Shown: positions 15,983-24,203 of the stretch, piece by piece
Position numbering within the stretch: the first letter of the stretch is position 1
Layout: the number at the start of each line of letters is the position of its first letter
Source: Deltaproteobacteria bacterium
GTDB lineage: Bacteria; Desulfobacterota; DSM-4660; Desulfatiglandales; Desulfatiglandaceae
DNA length: 32,345 nt
Assembly (NCBI GenBank): GCA_021737425.1
Contig: JAIPDZ010000013.1
Span: 1-32,345 of the forward strand
Reading direction: 5' to 3'
Position numbers and translations under genes: made by a program
Notes under the pieces: model-generated
What the model saw: only the letters and a program-made list of their open reading frames with translations
Database searches by the model: none
What the model was told of the DNA's origin: nothing

Positions 15983-17092
15983 ATGACGGAAACCAAGGTC
16001 TATTTTACAGACCTGAGAACCACCTTTAAGGAGAATCTACCGGCCAAGTTGATCAGGCTGGTGACAGAGGCCGGTTTGGAACAGGTGATCGCTCCCCGGA
16101 ACCTGGTGGCCCTTAAGCTACACTTCGGTGAAAAGGGAAATACGGCCTTTATTCGGCCCCTCCTGGTCCGGCCACTGGTAGAGCGACTGAAGGAGCTGAA
16201 AACACTGCCATTTCTGACCGATGCCAACACCCTGTATGCAGGGACCAGGGGAAACAGTGTGGCGCACCTGGATACAGCGGTACAAAACGGGTTTGCTCCA
16301 TCCGTGGTAAACGCCCCCCTTATTATTGCGGACGGCCTCAGGGGTGCTTCTCATTCCAGGGTAAAAATTGATCAGGAATACATCCAAACCGCCTATATCG
16401 GCAAGGATATTGTGGAGGCGGACTGCCTGATCAGCATGGCCCATTTCAAAGGGCACGAGTTGTCCGGTTTTGGAGGGACCCTCAAAAACCTGGGGATGGG
16501 CTGCGCCTCCAGAAAAGGAAAACTGGCACAGCATTCGGATCTCTCTCCCAAGGTCAAGGCCAAGAAGTGCGAGGGGTGCGGGGCCTGTGGGGAACACTGC
16601 GCCCAAAACGCCATCTCCCTGGAGGATGGGAAGGCGGTCATTGATCCGGAAAAATGTGTGGGTTGCGGTGAATGCATCCTTATCTGTCCCAACGGCGCCA
16701 TTGATGTTCAGTGGAACGCGGATATTGCGCTCTTTCAGAAAAAAATGGCCGAATACACCCTTGCGGTGCTCAAGGGCAAATCCCAAAAGGCCCTTTTCCT
16801 TAATTTCCTGACAGATATTTCACCGGCCTGCGACTGTTATCCCCATAGTGACGCCCCCATTGTGCCGGACATCGGCATCCTGGCCTCCAGGGATCCGGTG
16901 GCCATCGACCAGGCCGCCGTGGACCTAATCAATAAACAGGCGGCCCTGCCCGGTTCCTCCCTTTCCCGACATACGGCCCCGGGAGAGGATAAATTCAGGG
17001 GGGTTTATCCCAAGATCGACTGGAGCGTTCAACTGGCACATGCGGAAACCATAGGGATCGGCCATCGAGACTATACCCTTGTCGCCATTTAA
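15983..17092 (+). CDS. DUF362 domain protein with two 4Fe-4S motifs
   Basis: A 369-residue cytoplasmic protein. The N-terminal and C-terminal parts form a split DUF362 domain (LKLHFGEKGNTAFIRPLLVR; MAHFKGHELSGFGGTLKNLG; ILASRDPVAIDQAAVDLIN). A ferredoxin insert carries C-x2-C-x2-C-x3-C near 196-207 (KKCEGCGACGEHC) and a second near 224-234 (KCVGCGECILICP). Such proteins are common in anaerobes; biochemical function is not established. ATG 15983 follows AAAGGAGGG at 7 bp; the upstream extension to 15848 crosses the promoter and is rejected. The gene leads into ilvE after 83 bp with no terminator, so co-transcription is plausible. Confidence 0.88.
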   Translation: MTETKVYFTDLRTTFKENLPAKLIRLVTEAGLEQVIAPRNLVALKLHFGEKGNTAFIRPLLVRPLVERLKELKTLPFLTDANTLYAGTRGNSVAHLDTAVQNGFAPSVVNAPLIIADGLRGASHSRVKIDQEYIQTAYIGKDIVEADCLISMAHFKGHELSGFGGTLKNLGMGCASRKGKLAQHSDLSPKVKAKKCEGCGACGEHCAQNAISLEDGKAVIDPEKCVGCGECILICPNGAIDVQWNADIALFQKKMAEYTLAVLKGKSQKALFLNFLTDISPACDCYPHSDAPIVPDIGILASRDPVAIDQAAVDLINKQAALPGSSLSRHTAPGEDKFRGVYPKIDWSVQLAHAETIGIGHRDYTLVAI

Positions 17093-17175
17093 GGCCCTTT
17101 ATCAAAAAAAATGTCTGGTAAGATTCACAGGGAAAAAGACCCTGGATGCCATTTATCAACGTTAAGGAGATGTCA

Positions 17176-18249
17176 ATGGAAATCAAAGTGACAAAAGCCA
17201 GTTCCGATCAATTGAAAGCCAAGCCGACCGATGAATCCAAACTGGGATTCGGAGACCTGCTTACCGATCATATGTTTCTCATGAACTATGAGGCCGGCAA
17301 GGGCTGGTTCGATCCCCGCATCGAGCCCTTCCATGACCTTCAGATCAACCCGGCGGCCATGGTGCTCCACTACGGGCAGGAGGTATTTGAAGGGCTCAAG
17401 GCCTACCGGGGAAAAGACGGGCGGATCAATCTTTTCAGACCCGCCAAAAACTTTGAGCGGTTGAACCGATCCGCGAGAAGGCTCTGTATGCCGGAGGTGG
17501 ATACGGACCTGGTCATGGAGGGGATGAAGCAACTCATTTTGCTGGACAAGGAATGGGTTCCCCATAGTCCGGGGACCTCCCTGTACATCCGGCCCACCAT
17601 GGTGGCCACCGAACCTCATCTCGGGGTCAGGCCGGCTCAAAGCCATCTCTTTTATATCATCATCGGCCCGGTGGGGGCCTACTACAAGGAAGGCCTCAAC
17701 CCGGTTCGAATCTATGTGGAGGATTTTTTTGTGCGAGCGGCCGTGGGCGGTACCGGGGAGGCCAAGACCTCCGGGAATTATGCCGCCAGCCTGCTGGCTG
17801 CAGAGGAGGCCAAGGAAAAAGGCTTCACTCAGGTGTTGTGGTTAGATGCCAAGGAGCGCAAATACGTGGAAGAAGTGGGCACCATGAACATGTTCTTTCT
17901 GATTGACGATGAAGTGATCACGGCGCCCCTGACCGGTACCATTCTCCCCGGTGTGACCCGGGAGTCCGTAATCCGGCTGGTCACAGACTGGGGGCTCAGG
18001 GTATCGGAGCGGTCTTTGGCCATTGACGAGGTGGTCCAGGCGGCAAAGGACGGCCGGTTAAAAGAGGCCTTCGGCACCGGCACAGCCGCGGTCATATCGC
18101 CGGTGGGTCAGATTACCTACATGGGCCAGAATTTCGTGGTGGCCGGCGGAAAGATGGGAGACCTCTCTCAACGGCTCTATGATGAGATCGTGGCCATTCA
18201 GTACCGGCAGAAACCCGATCCCTACGGCTGGGTGGAAATGATTGATTAA
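17176..18249 (+). CDS. ilvE: Branched-chain amino acid aminotransferase
   Basis: A PLP-dependent fold-type IV aminotransferase (357 residues, class IIB length) that interconverts Leu/Ile/Val and their 2-oxo acids. Visible: LHYGQEVFEGLKAYRG, YIRPTMVATEPHLGV, the PLP-lysine region GTGEAKTSGNYAAS (Lys in EAKTSGNY), YVEEVGTMNMFF and AFGTGTAAVISPVG. ATG 17176 lies six bases after AAGGAG; upstream in-frame ATGs at 17146 and 17170 are too early or touch the RBS. mtnA follows after 10 bp, suggesting that this enzyme may also transaminate 4-methylthio-2-oxobutyrate to methionine, an activity documented for IlvE-family enzymes in Bacillus. Confidence 0.94.
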   Translation: MEIKVTKASSDQLKAKPTDESKLGFGDLLTDHMFLMNYEAGKGWFDPRIEPFHDLQINPAAMVLHYGQEVFEGLKAYRGKDGRINLFRPAKNFERLNRSARRLCMPEVDTDLVMEGMKQLILLDKEWVPHSPGTSLYIRPTMVATEPHLGVRPAQSHLFYIIIGPVGAYYKEGLNPVRIYVEDFFVRAAVGGTGEAKTSGNYAASLLAAEEAKEKGFTQVLWLDAKERKYVEEVGTMNMFFLIDDEVITAPLTGTILPGVTRESVIRLVTDWGLRVSERSLAIDEVVQAAKDGRLKEAFGTGTAAVISPVGQITYMGQNFVVAGGKMGDLSQRLYDEIVAIQYRQKPDPYGWVEMID

Positions 18250-18259
18250 AAGGAGAGAG

Positions 18260-19291
18260 ATGATCCCGACCATTGAATGGCAAGAGAATTACGTTCGAAT
18301 GGTGGACCAGCGCAAGCTCCCGCGCAAGGTGGAATGGGTAACCTGCAGGGGGTATAAGGATGTGATCCGGGCCATTCAAAACATGGTGATCCGGGGGGCG
18401 CCCGCCATTGGTGTGGCCGCGGCCATGGGGATGGCGCTGGGGGCCCGATCCATACGGGTCAAGGACCCTCAAGCGTTTATAAAGCGGCTGCAGGACATCG
18501 GCCGCAGGATGCGGGATGCCCGGCCCACGGCGGTGAACCTCAGATGGGCAGTGGAGCGGATGCTCTCCCTGGCAAAGGAGTATGCGGACCGGCCGGCTCA
18601 AGAGATTAAAGAACGCCTACAGGAGGAATCCCAACGGATACTAAATGAGGATATCGAGAGTAACCGAACCATGGGCCGAAACGGAGCGGCCCTGGTCCCC
18701 CAGGGGGCGGTTATCCTCACCCACTGTAATGCCGGGGCCTTGGCCACCGGCGGGTACGGTACGGCCCTGGGGGTGATTCGGGCGGCCCATGAAAGACATA
18801 AGGACATACGAGTGATTGCAGATGAAACCCGGCCGTGGCTGCAGGGCTTGAGACTGACCGCCTACGAACTCATGGCCGACGGCATCCCCGTATCCGTGAT
18901 CGCCGATAATGCGGCAGGCAGCCTCATGCGGCAGAAGAAAATCGACCTGATCATTACCGGGGCGGACCGAATTGCGGCGAACGGGGATGTGGCCAACAAG
19001 ATCGGGACCTATCAGGTGGCGGTACTGGCCAGAACCCATAAGATCCCCTTCTATGTGGCCGCCCCGGTCTCCACTATCGACCCCACCCTGCCCAACGGGG
19101 ATCAGATCCCGGTGGAAGAAAGAGACCCGCGGGAGATTCACACCCTGGGCCAAACGCAATTGGGCCCGCCACAGGTCATCGCCCTCAATCCCGCCTTTGA
19201 CATCACCCCTTCCAAGTATGTATCCGCCATTATCACGGAGAAGGGGGTGATCCGTCCCCCTTACCGCCGGGCCATACGGGCGCTGTTTTAA
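18260..19291 (+). CDS. mtnA: Methylthioribose-1-phosphate isomerase
   Basis: Converts S-methyl-5-thioribose 1-phosphate to the ribulose form in the methionine salvage pathway. The 343 residues contain family motifs: NMVIRGAPAIGVAAAMGMAL, RPTAVNLRWAV, ILTHCNAGALATGGYGTALG with catalytic Cys156, DETRPWLQGLRLTAYEL, and ITGADRIAANGDVANKIGTY with the catalytic Asp near 236. Start ATG 18260 follows AAAAGGAG at 4-6 bp; an ATG at 18242 overlaps ilvE and precedes that RBS. No other mtn gene is in the window. The stop shares the TTAA at 19288-19291 with the convergent dehydrogenase gene. The related eIF2B-like ribose-bisphosphate isomerases are the main alternative, less likely here. Confidence 0.9.
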   Translation: MIPTIEWQENYVRMVDQRKLPRKVEWVTCRGYKDVIRAIQNMVIRGAPAIGVAAAMGMALGARSIRVKDPQAFIKRLQDIGRRMRDARPTAVNLRWAVERMLSLAKEYADRPAQEIKERLQEESQRILNEDIESNRTMGRNGAALVPQGAVILTHCNAGALATGGYGTALGVIRAAHERHKDIRVIADETRPWLQGLRLTAYELMADGIPVSVIADNAAGSLMRQKKIDLIITGADRIAANGDVANKIGTYQVAVLARTHKIPFYVAAPVSTIDPTLPNGDQIPVEERDPREIHTLGQTQLGPPQVIALNPAFDITPSKYVSAIITEKGVIRPPYRRAIRALF

Positions 19292-20319
19292 GAAGATATG
19301 TTCAAGACCTTGGCGCCCCTGATCTTCCGCTCCTTGAGCTCCATGAGCGCTTGATTGGCGGCCTCTAATTCAAATTCCTGGACCTCGGGCTTGATGGGAA
19401 TCTCGGCGGCAAGGGCAATAAACTCCTTCAGGTCCCGGATGGCCACATTGGCCACACTCTTGATCTCCTTCTCCAGCCACAGGTGCTCCGGATAATCGAG
19501 TTTCAACAGGTACTCCTGGTCCCTGGCCTCCTTTCGGATGGCGTTGATCACCAGCCTTCCCGCAGGTTTCAAGTTTTTGAGGGCCTCCACCACCGGCTTC
19601 CACGCCGGGGTGGTGTCGATGATGCTGTCCAATCTCACAGGAGGAACCGCTTCCGTGTCCCCGGCCCAGACCGCCCCCAACTCCATTGCAAAGTCCCGTT
19701 CTCGGGGACTCCTGGCAAACACGAATACCTGGGATCGGGGATAGCGGTGTTGCACCATTTTTAACACCAGGTGGGCCGAAGCCCCGAACCCGGTGAGCCC
19801 CAGACGCTGGCCGTCTGTCAGGTCCGTCAATCTCAGGGAACGGTATCCGATGGCCCCTGCGCACAAAAGGGGGGCGGCCTGTGCATCGGAAAAGGTGTCC
19901 GGGATCCCAAAGGCGGTCCGCTCAGGCACGCACATATATTCCGCATATCCCCCGGGCGCATCCCGTCCGGTGGCCTCAAACCCTTCACATAGGTTTTCCT
20001 CGCCCTTCCTGCAATATTCGCAATCACCGCAAGAAGAAAAGATCCAGCCGACGCCTACCCGGTCTCCCGAACGGTATTGTGTTGCGTCGCTTCCCCGCGC
20101 TTCCACCCGGCCCACCACCTGATGCCCCAACACCATGGGGAAACGGGGCGGCGGGGTCCGTCCCTCAATTTCATCCAGTTCGGTGTGACAGACCCCACAT
20201 GTGGATACCTTTATGAGGATCTCTCCTGCCTTGGGCACCGGATCGGCCAGTTCCACCATTTGGAGCGGGGTGTGATTTTCCTTTAGATTCCATATACGAT
20301 TCAACACCATTGCCTTCAT
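19288..20319 (-). CDS. Zinc-dependent alcohol dehydrogenase (MDR family)
   Basis: A 343-residue medium-chain dehydrogenase/reductase. Catalytic-zinc ligands are in STCGVCHTELDE (Cys41) and VLGHQVVGRV (His66). The structural-zinc cysteines are Cys97, Cys100, Cys103 and Cys111 (SCGDCEYCRKGEENLC). A Rossmann segment LGLTGFGASAHLVLKM follows. The usual Glu after the catalytic His (GHE) is Gln here (GHQ), as in some MDR subfamilies. Start ATG 20319 has GGAGG at 7-bp spacing; upstream in-frame ATGs overlap the RBS or lack one. The substrate cannot be read from sequence: primary alcohol/aldehyde interconversion with NAD(P)H is likely. Single gene, convergent with mtnA, divergent from the histidine kinase. 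Confidence 0.88.
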   Translation of the reverse strand: MKAMVLNRIWNLKENHTPLQMVELADPVPKAGEILIKVSTCGVCHTELDEIEGRTPPPRFPMVLGHQVVGRVEARGSDATQYRSGDRVGVGWIFSSCGDCEYCRKGEENLCEGFEATGRDAPGGYAEYMCVPERTAFGIPDTFSDAQAAPLLCAGAIGYRSLRLTDLTDGQRLGLTGFGASAHLVLKMVQHRYPRSQVFVFARSPRERDFAMELGAVWAGDTEAVPPVRLDSIIDTTPAWKPVVEALKNLKPAGRLVINAIRKEARDQEYLLKLDYPEHLWLEKEIKSVANVAIRDLKEFIALAAEIPIKPEVQEFELEAANQALMELKERKIRGAKVLNISS

Positions 20320-20387
20320 GTGCATACCTCCCTGTGTCCAATGGATACGGTCCAACCGAATGTCTTGTCTTCCCATTTCTCCATATC

Positions 20388-20416
20388 AAGATACCAGAGC
20401 CGGCTCGTTTGGACAA
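20388..20416 (-). promoter_or_regulatory. Possible promoter of the alcohol dehydrogenase
   Basis: On the minus strand TTGTCC (20411-20416), a 17-bp spacer and TATCTT (20388-20393), 69 bp before the start codon. Four of six consensus bases in each box. Confidence 0.35.
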
Positions 20417-20523
20417 TGGCTTACGCTGGGAGAGTTTCCCGCCGCCACTTGATTTTCCAATCAAAACCGGATATGAACATGATCAGGGGAAGGCCCATTT
20501 ACCAAGACCGATCGGATACACTC

Positions 20524-21651
20524 ATGCCCAATCTCCAACCCACAGAAATCAGCCCCCTTATCCTTCAAAATATGTTGGACAATCTTCCGGTAGGCCTGAT
20601 GGTGATCCATGTAAACGGAGAGACGCTCACCGTCAATCAGGCTGCATCAAAGATCTTGGGGTACCCGCTGAACGCCTTTGATGGGGAAAGGTGGGAAGCA
20701 CTCCTTGTGGACAGAGAGAAAAACGACGCATTCAACCGGATTATCGTCGATATCGTAAGGGAGAAAAAGGTGAATCTGAAGCGGAACGTATGGTATACCC
20801 GACCTGACGGGAAAACCCTCCACCTCTCCGTCACCGGCTCCTTTTTAAGAGAAGGTGAAAACATTGAAGGCATTGCGGTGCTTATAAACGACCTGACCGA
20901 GCTTCACCGGGCACATGAAAATGAAAAGGCCGTTTTACAGGAAAACAGTGAGCTTCAGCACGAAAGGGCGGAAAGCATCCGTCATCTGGCCGAGGCCGTA
21001 GCCCATCAGATACGGAACCCGGTTGCGGCCATCGGCGGCTTTTCCATGCGATTGCTTCATAAGCTGGATCCAAACGACCCCAACCGGAAGTACCTGGAAA
21101 CCATACTGGATGGGAGCAAACGACTTGAAGATATTGTAAGGGCAGTGGGGAGTTACACCAGGCTGCTCCGGATATCGCCACAACGGGTATCCGTCCTTGC
21201 GGTTTTGGAGAGGGCCCAGGCGGAAATAGCCCCAAAAGAGGCCGAGCTATCCCGTAAAATCGCATGGACCGTTCAATCAGAGCCTGAGGAGATGATCCTC
21301 GATCCCGAGCTTTTCTGCCATGCATTGAAAGAGCTTTTCCTTAATGCCTTGGAGTTCTGCAATGATCATTGCATCGCCATTTCGGTTGCTATCCGCAAAA
21401 ATGAGGATCATATGGACGTGGAGATAAGGGATACGGGGAGCGGAATTTCAGAAAAAGACAGGCCCTATATCTTTGACCCCTTCTTCACCACAAAGGCGGT
21501 GGGCGTGGGCATGGGTCTGTGCAGGGTGAAACGGATCATTTCCGACCACAAGGGCCGGATACGGGTGGACAGCGTGCCTGGGAAGGGGACCTCGGTAACC
21601 TTACGGCTTCCCGAGTCGTCCGGGATCCAACATAAGGCATCTAACTCATGA
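20524..21651 (+). CDS. PAS-domain sensor histidine kinase
   Basis: A cytoplasmic two-component kinase without transmembrane segments. From ATG 20524 it has 375 residues: a PAS domain (about 10-120; MLDNLPVGLMVIHVNGETLT through GIAVLINDLTELHRA), a coiled linker, a HisKA domain with VAHQIRNPVAAIGG (phospho-His161), and a HATPase domain with N box LNALEF (about 273), G1 DTGSGI (about 303) and G2 VGMGL. No receiver domain or partner regulator gene is adjacent. The start is uncertain: the frame extends to 20320 but the upstream part is low-complexity with respect to known domains, and no strong RBS marks any ATG. The stop overlaps the rfbD start (ATGA), so translation is coupled to the rhamnose genes. 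Confidence 0.85.
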   Translation: MPNLQPTEISPLILQNMLDNLPVGLMVIHVNGETLTVNQAASKILGYPLNAFDGERWEALLVDREKNDAFNRIIVDIVREKKVNLKRNVWYTRPDGKTLHLSVTGSFLREGENIEGIAVLINDLTELHRAHENEKAVLQENSELQHERAESIRHLAEAVAHQIRNPVAAIGGFSMRLLHKLDPNDPNRKYLETILDGSKRLEDIVRAVGSYTRLLRISPQRVSVLAVLERAQAEIAPKEAELSRKIAWTVQSEPEEMILDPELFCHALKELFLNALEFCNDHCIAISVAIRKNEDHMDVEIRDTGSGISEKDRPYIFDPFFTTKAVGVGMGLCRVKRIISDHKGRIRVDSVPGKGTSVTLRLPESSGIQHKASNS

Positions 21652-22535
21652 GAATACTTATCACCGGGGCCACCGGTCAACTGGGGAGTGATTGTCAGGA
21701 GATCCTCAAGGAGTCCTTTGAGACCATGCCGCTGGGATCAAAGGACCTGGATATCACCCGCAGGAGGGAGGTGGAAGGGGTCATTGGGGAAACCAGGCCG
21801 CAGATCATTCTCAATTGTGCCGCTTTCACCCGAGTAGATGCCTGCGAGACCGAACAAGAATCCGCCTGGCGGGTCAATGTGGATGGGCCTGAAAATCTGG
21901 CCATGGCCGCCGATCAGCATGGGGCGCATCTGATTCACATTTCATCGGATTATGTCTTTGACGGCAAAAAACCGGTACCCAGGGCCTACATTGAAACCGA
22001 TGGCATCAATCCTCTCTCTTATTATGGTAAGACCAAATGGGAAGGCGAGGCGGCGGTCAGGCGGGCCACCGACAACCACACCATCGTGAGAACCGCATGG
22101 GTATACGGCCACAGGGGACAAAATTTCCTAAAGACCATGCTGCGGCTGGCCCTCAAGGGGCCCCACAAAGCCATAAGAGTGGTAAACGACCAGTTCGGTT
22201 CACCCACCTGGAGCTACCGGCTGGGCCGTCAAATTGCCAGACTCCTGACATCCGGGTCCAAAGGGACCTACCATGCCACAGCCGAAGGGTATGGGACCTG
22301 GTATGAACTGGCCGGGGACTTTCTGGATCAGATGGAGGTCCCCCACACATTGATCCCCTGTACCACCGCGGAATATCCCACCCCGGCCAGGAGGCCCATG
22401 AACTCCATTCTGGAAAACCGGCGCCTCAAAGAAGCAAATCTGAACCTGATGAAAGACTGGCAAAGTGATCTATGGCAATTTGTCCATAGGTACAAAGATC
22501 ATTTACTAACGGAGATAAATGAGGTCCAGGTATGA
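21648..22535 (+). CDS. rfbD: dTDP-4-dehydrorhamnose reductase
   Basis: The last step of dTDP-L-rhamnose synthesis: NAD(P)H reduction of dTDP-4-keto-rhamnose, for O-antigen or other surface polysaccharide. The 295 residues show the extended-SDR fold: GATGQLGSD nucleotide loop, NCAAFTRVDACE, HISSDYVFDGKK, the catalytic YYGKTKWEGE (Tyr-x3-Lys), RTAWVYGHRGQNF and NDQFGSPTW. The start ATG overlaps the kinase stop and the stop overlaps rfbB (ATGA), giving a tightly coupled trio. rfbA and rfbC are not in the window. Confidence 0.93.
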   Translation: MRILITGATGQLGSDCQEILKESFETMPLGSKDLDITRRREVEGVIGETRPQIILNCAAFTRVDACETEQESAWRVNVDGPENLAMAADQHGAHLIHISSDYVFDGKKPVPRAYIETDGINPLSYYGKTKWEGEAAVRRATDNHTIVRTAWVYGHRGQNFLKTMLRLALKGPHKAIRVVNDQFGSPTWSYRLGRQIARLLTSGSKGTYHATAEGYGTWYELAGDFLDQMEVPHTLIPCTTAEYPTPARRPMNSILENRRLKEANLNLMKDWQSDLWQFVHRYKDHLLTEINEVQV

Positions 22536-23584
22536 AAAACATGTTGGTGACAGGCGGATGCGGGTTTATCGGCACCAATTTTATCCGCTATATCTTGGAG
22601 GAATCAGACTTTGAGGGGCGTCTCATCAATGTGGATGCCCTGACCTACGCCGGCAATCCGGAGAACCTCAAAGAGATTGAGGAGAGGTTTCCAGAGCGGT
22701 ACGTCTTTATCCAAGAAGACATCTGCGATGCTGACGCCATGAGACGGGTGTTTGATGCCTATAAAATCGACACGCTCTGCCATTTTGCAGCCGAATCTCA
22801 TGTGGATCGGTCCATTGCGGCCCCGGGGGCGTTTATTCAAACCAACATCGTGGGGACCTTCAACCTGCTGGAACTGGCCCGGAAAAACCTGGATCGTCTG
22901 GTGTTGTTTCATCATATCAGCACCGATGAGGTATTCGGGAGCCTGGGACCGGAGGGGTATTTTACAGAAGAAACGCCTTACAGCCCCAACAGCCCCTACT
23001 CCGCGTCCAAGGCCTCCTCCGATCATCTGGTAAGGGCCTATCACAAAACCTATGGACTTCCGGTGACCCTGTCCAACTGCTCCAATAACTACGGACCGTA
23101 TCAATTCCCGGAAAAGCTCCTACCCCTCATGATTCTCAACGCCCTGGAAGGCGGTTCGCTTCCGGTTTACGGGGACGGACGCCATGTGAGGGACTGGCTG
23201 TATGTGCGGGATCACTGCACCGCCATATGGCGGATCATGAAAGCTGGGAAACGGGGGGAAACCTATACCGTGGGCGGCAACACGGAAATGGAAAATATCG
23301 GCATTGTGGAAATGCTCTGCGATATTTTGGATGGACTTCCGGTGCCTAAAATCCATTGCGCCAGAAGGGCCCTGATCGCATTTGTCAAAGACCGGCCCGG
23401 CCATGACCGCCGGTATGCCATCGATTCAACAAAACTGAGAAGACAACTGGGGTGGCAACCGGAAGAGTCTTTTGAAACCGGCCTCAGAAAGACCATCCGT
23501 TGGTACCTGGACCACCGGGACTGGGTGGATCGGGTGAGAAGCGGTGCGTATCAGCAATGGATCGCCTCACACTATGGCGAATAG
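22532..23584 (+). CDS. rfbB: dTDP-glucose 4,6-dehydratase
   Basis: Converts dTDP-glucose to dTDP-4-keto-6-deoxyglucose, the step before epimerisation and RfbD in rhamnose synthesis. 350 residues: GGCGFIGTNFIRY NAD-binding loop, HFAAESHVDRSI, HHISTDEVFGSLG (Thr-Asp-Glu catalytic triad), PYSASKASSDHLVRAY (Tyr-x3-Lys), NCSNNYGPYQFPEKLLP, VRDWLYVRDHC, and RPGHDRRYAID. The length is standard. It overlaps rfbD by 4 bp. No terminator could be seen in the short gap before the convergent lysine-rich gene. Confidence 0.95.
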   Translation: MKNMLVTGGCGFIGTNFIRYILEESDFEGRLINVDALTYAGNPENLKEIEERFPERYVFIQEDICDADAMRRVFDAYKIDTLCHFAAESHVDRSIAAPGAFIQTNIVGTFNLLELARKNLDRLVLFHHISTDEVFGSLGPEGYFTEETPYSPNSPYSASKASSDHLVRAYHKTYGLPVTLSNCSNNYGPYQFPEKLLPLMILNALEGGSLPVYGDGRHVRDWLYVRDHCTAIWRIMKAGKRGETYTVGGNTEMENIGIVEMLCDILDGLPVPKIHCARRALIAFVKDRPGHDRRYAIDSTKLRRQLGWQPEESFETGLRKTIRWYLDHRDWVDRVRSGAYQQWIASHYGE

Positions 23585-23607
23585 CGTCTTGACCTGCAAC
23601 TTCTCTA

Positions 23608-23964
23608 TTAATTTTCCTTGGCTGTCCCCTCCTTTTTCTTCTTTTTCTTTTTCTGTCGTTTGCTCTCTGCAGGGGCTTCCTCCATCTTGCCCTTTTTCCC
23701 TTTTTTGGGCTTTTCTTTCCGGGGGACCGCAAGCTTCTCAGCCTTGAGCCTGGCCATCTCTGCTATTTTTTGCTCCTTTTTTTCAATCACACCGAGTCGC
23801 CTGTCCGCCTCTCGCAGCTTGGCCCGAAGGGCCCTGACAGAGGTGTCTTTGGCCTTTTTCTCAGGCGGCACCCCTTTTTCCTCCAATTGGGACAGCCTTT
23901 GCTCCAACTGTCTTTCCCAGGACGCTTTCTGTTCTAATCTCGCTTCTTTGCTTTTGGATACCAT
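23608..23964 (-). CDS. Lysine-rich coiled-coil protein, 118 residues, unknown function
   Basis: No family recognised. From ATG 23964 (AAAGGA seven bases upstream) the protein is almost entirely charged: an N-terminal coiled-coil-like half (ARLEQKASWERQLEQRLSQL; RALRAKLREADRRLGVIEKK) and a basic tail with two K-rich clusters ending KRQKKKKKKKEG. There is no signal peptide, membrane segment or cysteine. The longer frame to 24171 is not protein-like. The tail could bind nucleic acid or simply be disordered. It converges on rfbB with a 23-bp gap. The real RBS and sustained heptad-like pattern make it more than a chance frame. Confidence 0.6.
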   Translation of the reverse strand: MVSKSKEARLEQKASWERQLEQRLSQLEEKGVPPEKKAKDTSVRALRAKLREADRRLGVIEKKEQKIAEMARLKAEKLAVPRKEKPKKGKKGKMEEAPAESKRQKKKKKKKEGTAKEN

Positions 23965-24083
23965 GAATTCATCCTTTCTATATCCCTCTGATTCTGAAGG
24001 GCTTTCAAAGGCCCTCCCTTCCAGGGGTTCTCTTAGCAGGAATTTCACAAATAGTAAAGAACGTAATAGGCTCTCTAATCCTC

Positions 24084-24113
24084 TTGACAAGGAGTGGGAT
24101 TTCTTTTTAATAA
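24084..24113 (+). promoter_or_regulatory. Weak promoter candidate upstream of the DUF481 gene
   Basis: TTGACA (24084-24089), an 18-bp spacer and TAATAA (24108-24113), an imperfect -10. A transcript from here would begin near 24120 and meet the hairpin at 24155-24184 before the coding region. Confidence 0.3.
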
Positions 24114-24154
24114 AAAGACTTGAGCCAACGATCGATTGACGTACATCAGTCTGT

Positions 24155-24184
24155 AAAGCCCGGTGAAACACTGGGCTTTATTTT
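24155..24184 (+). terminator. Terminator-like hairpin in the DUF481 leader
   Basis: AAAGCCCGGTG (24155-24165) pairs with CACTGGGCTTT (24169-24179) in an 11-bp stem containing one G-U pair and an AAA loop, followed by ATTTT. The G-U pair becomes an A-C mismatch on the opposite strand, so it is built for the plus strand. It lies 20 bp before the start codon of the next gene, a position suited to attenuation or to ending a very short upstream transcript. Confidence 0.55.
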
Positions 24185-24203
24185 GTGTGGAAAGGACTTG
24201 AAG

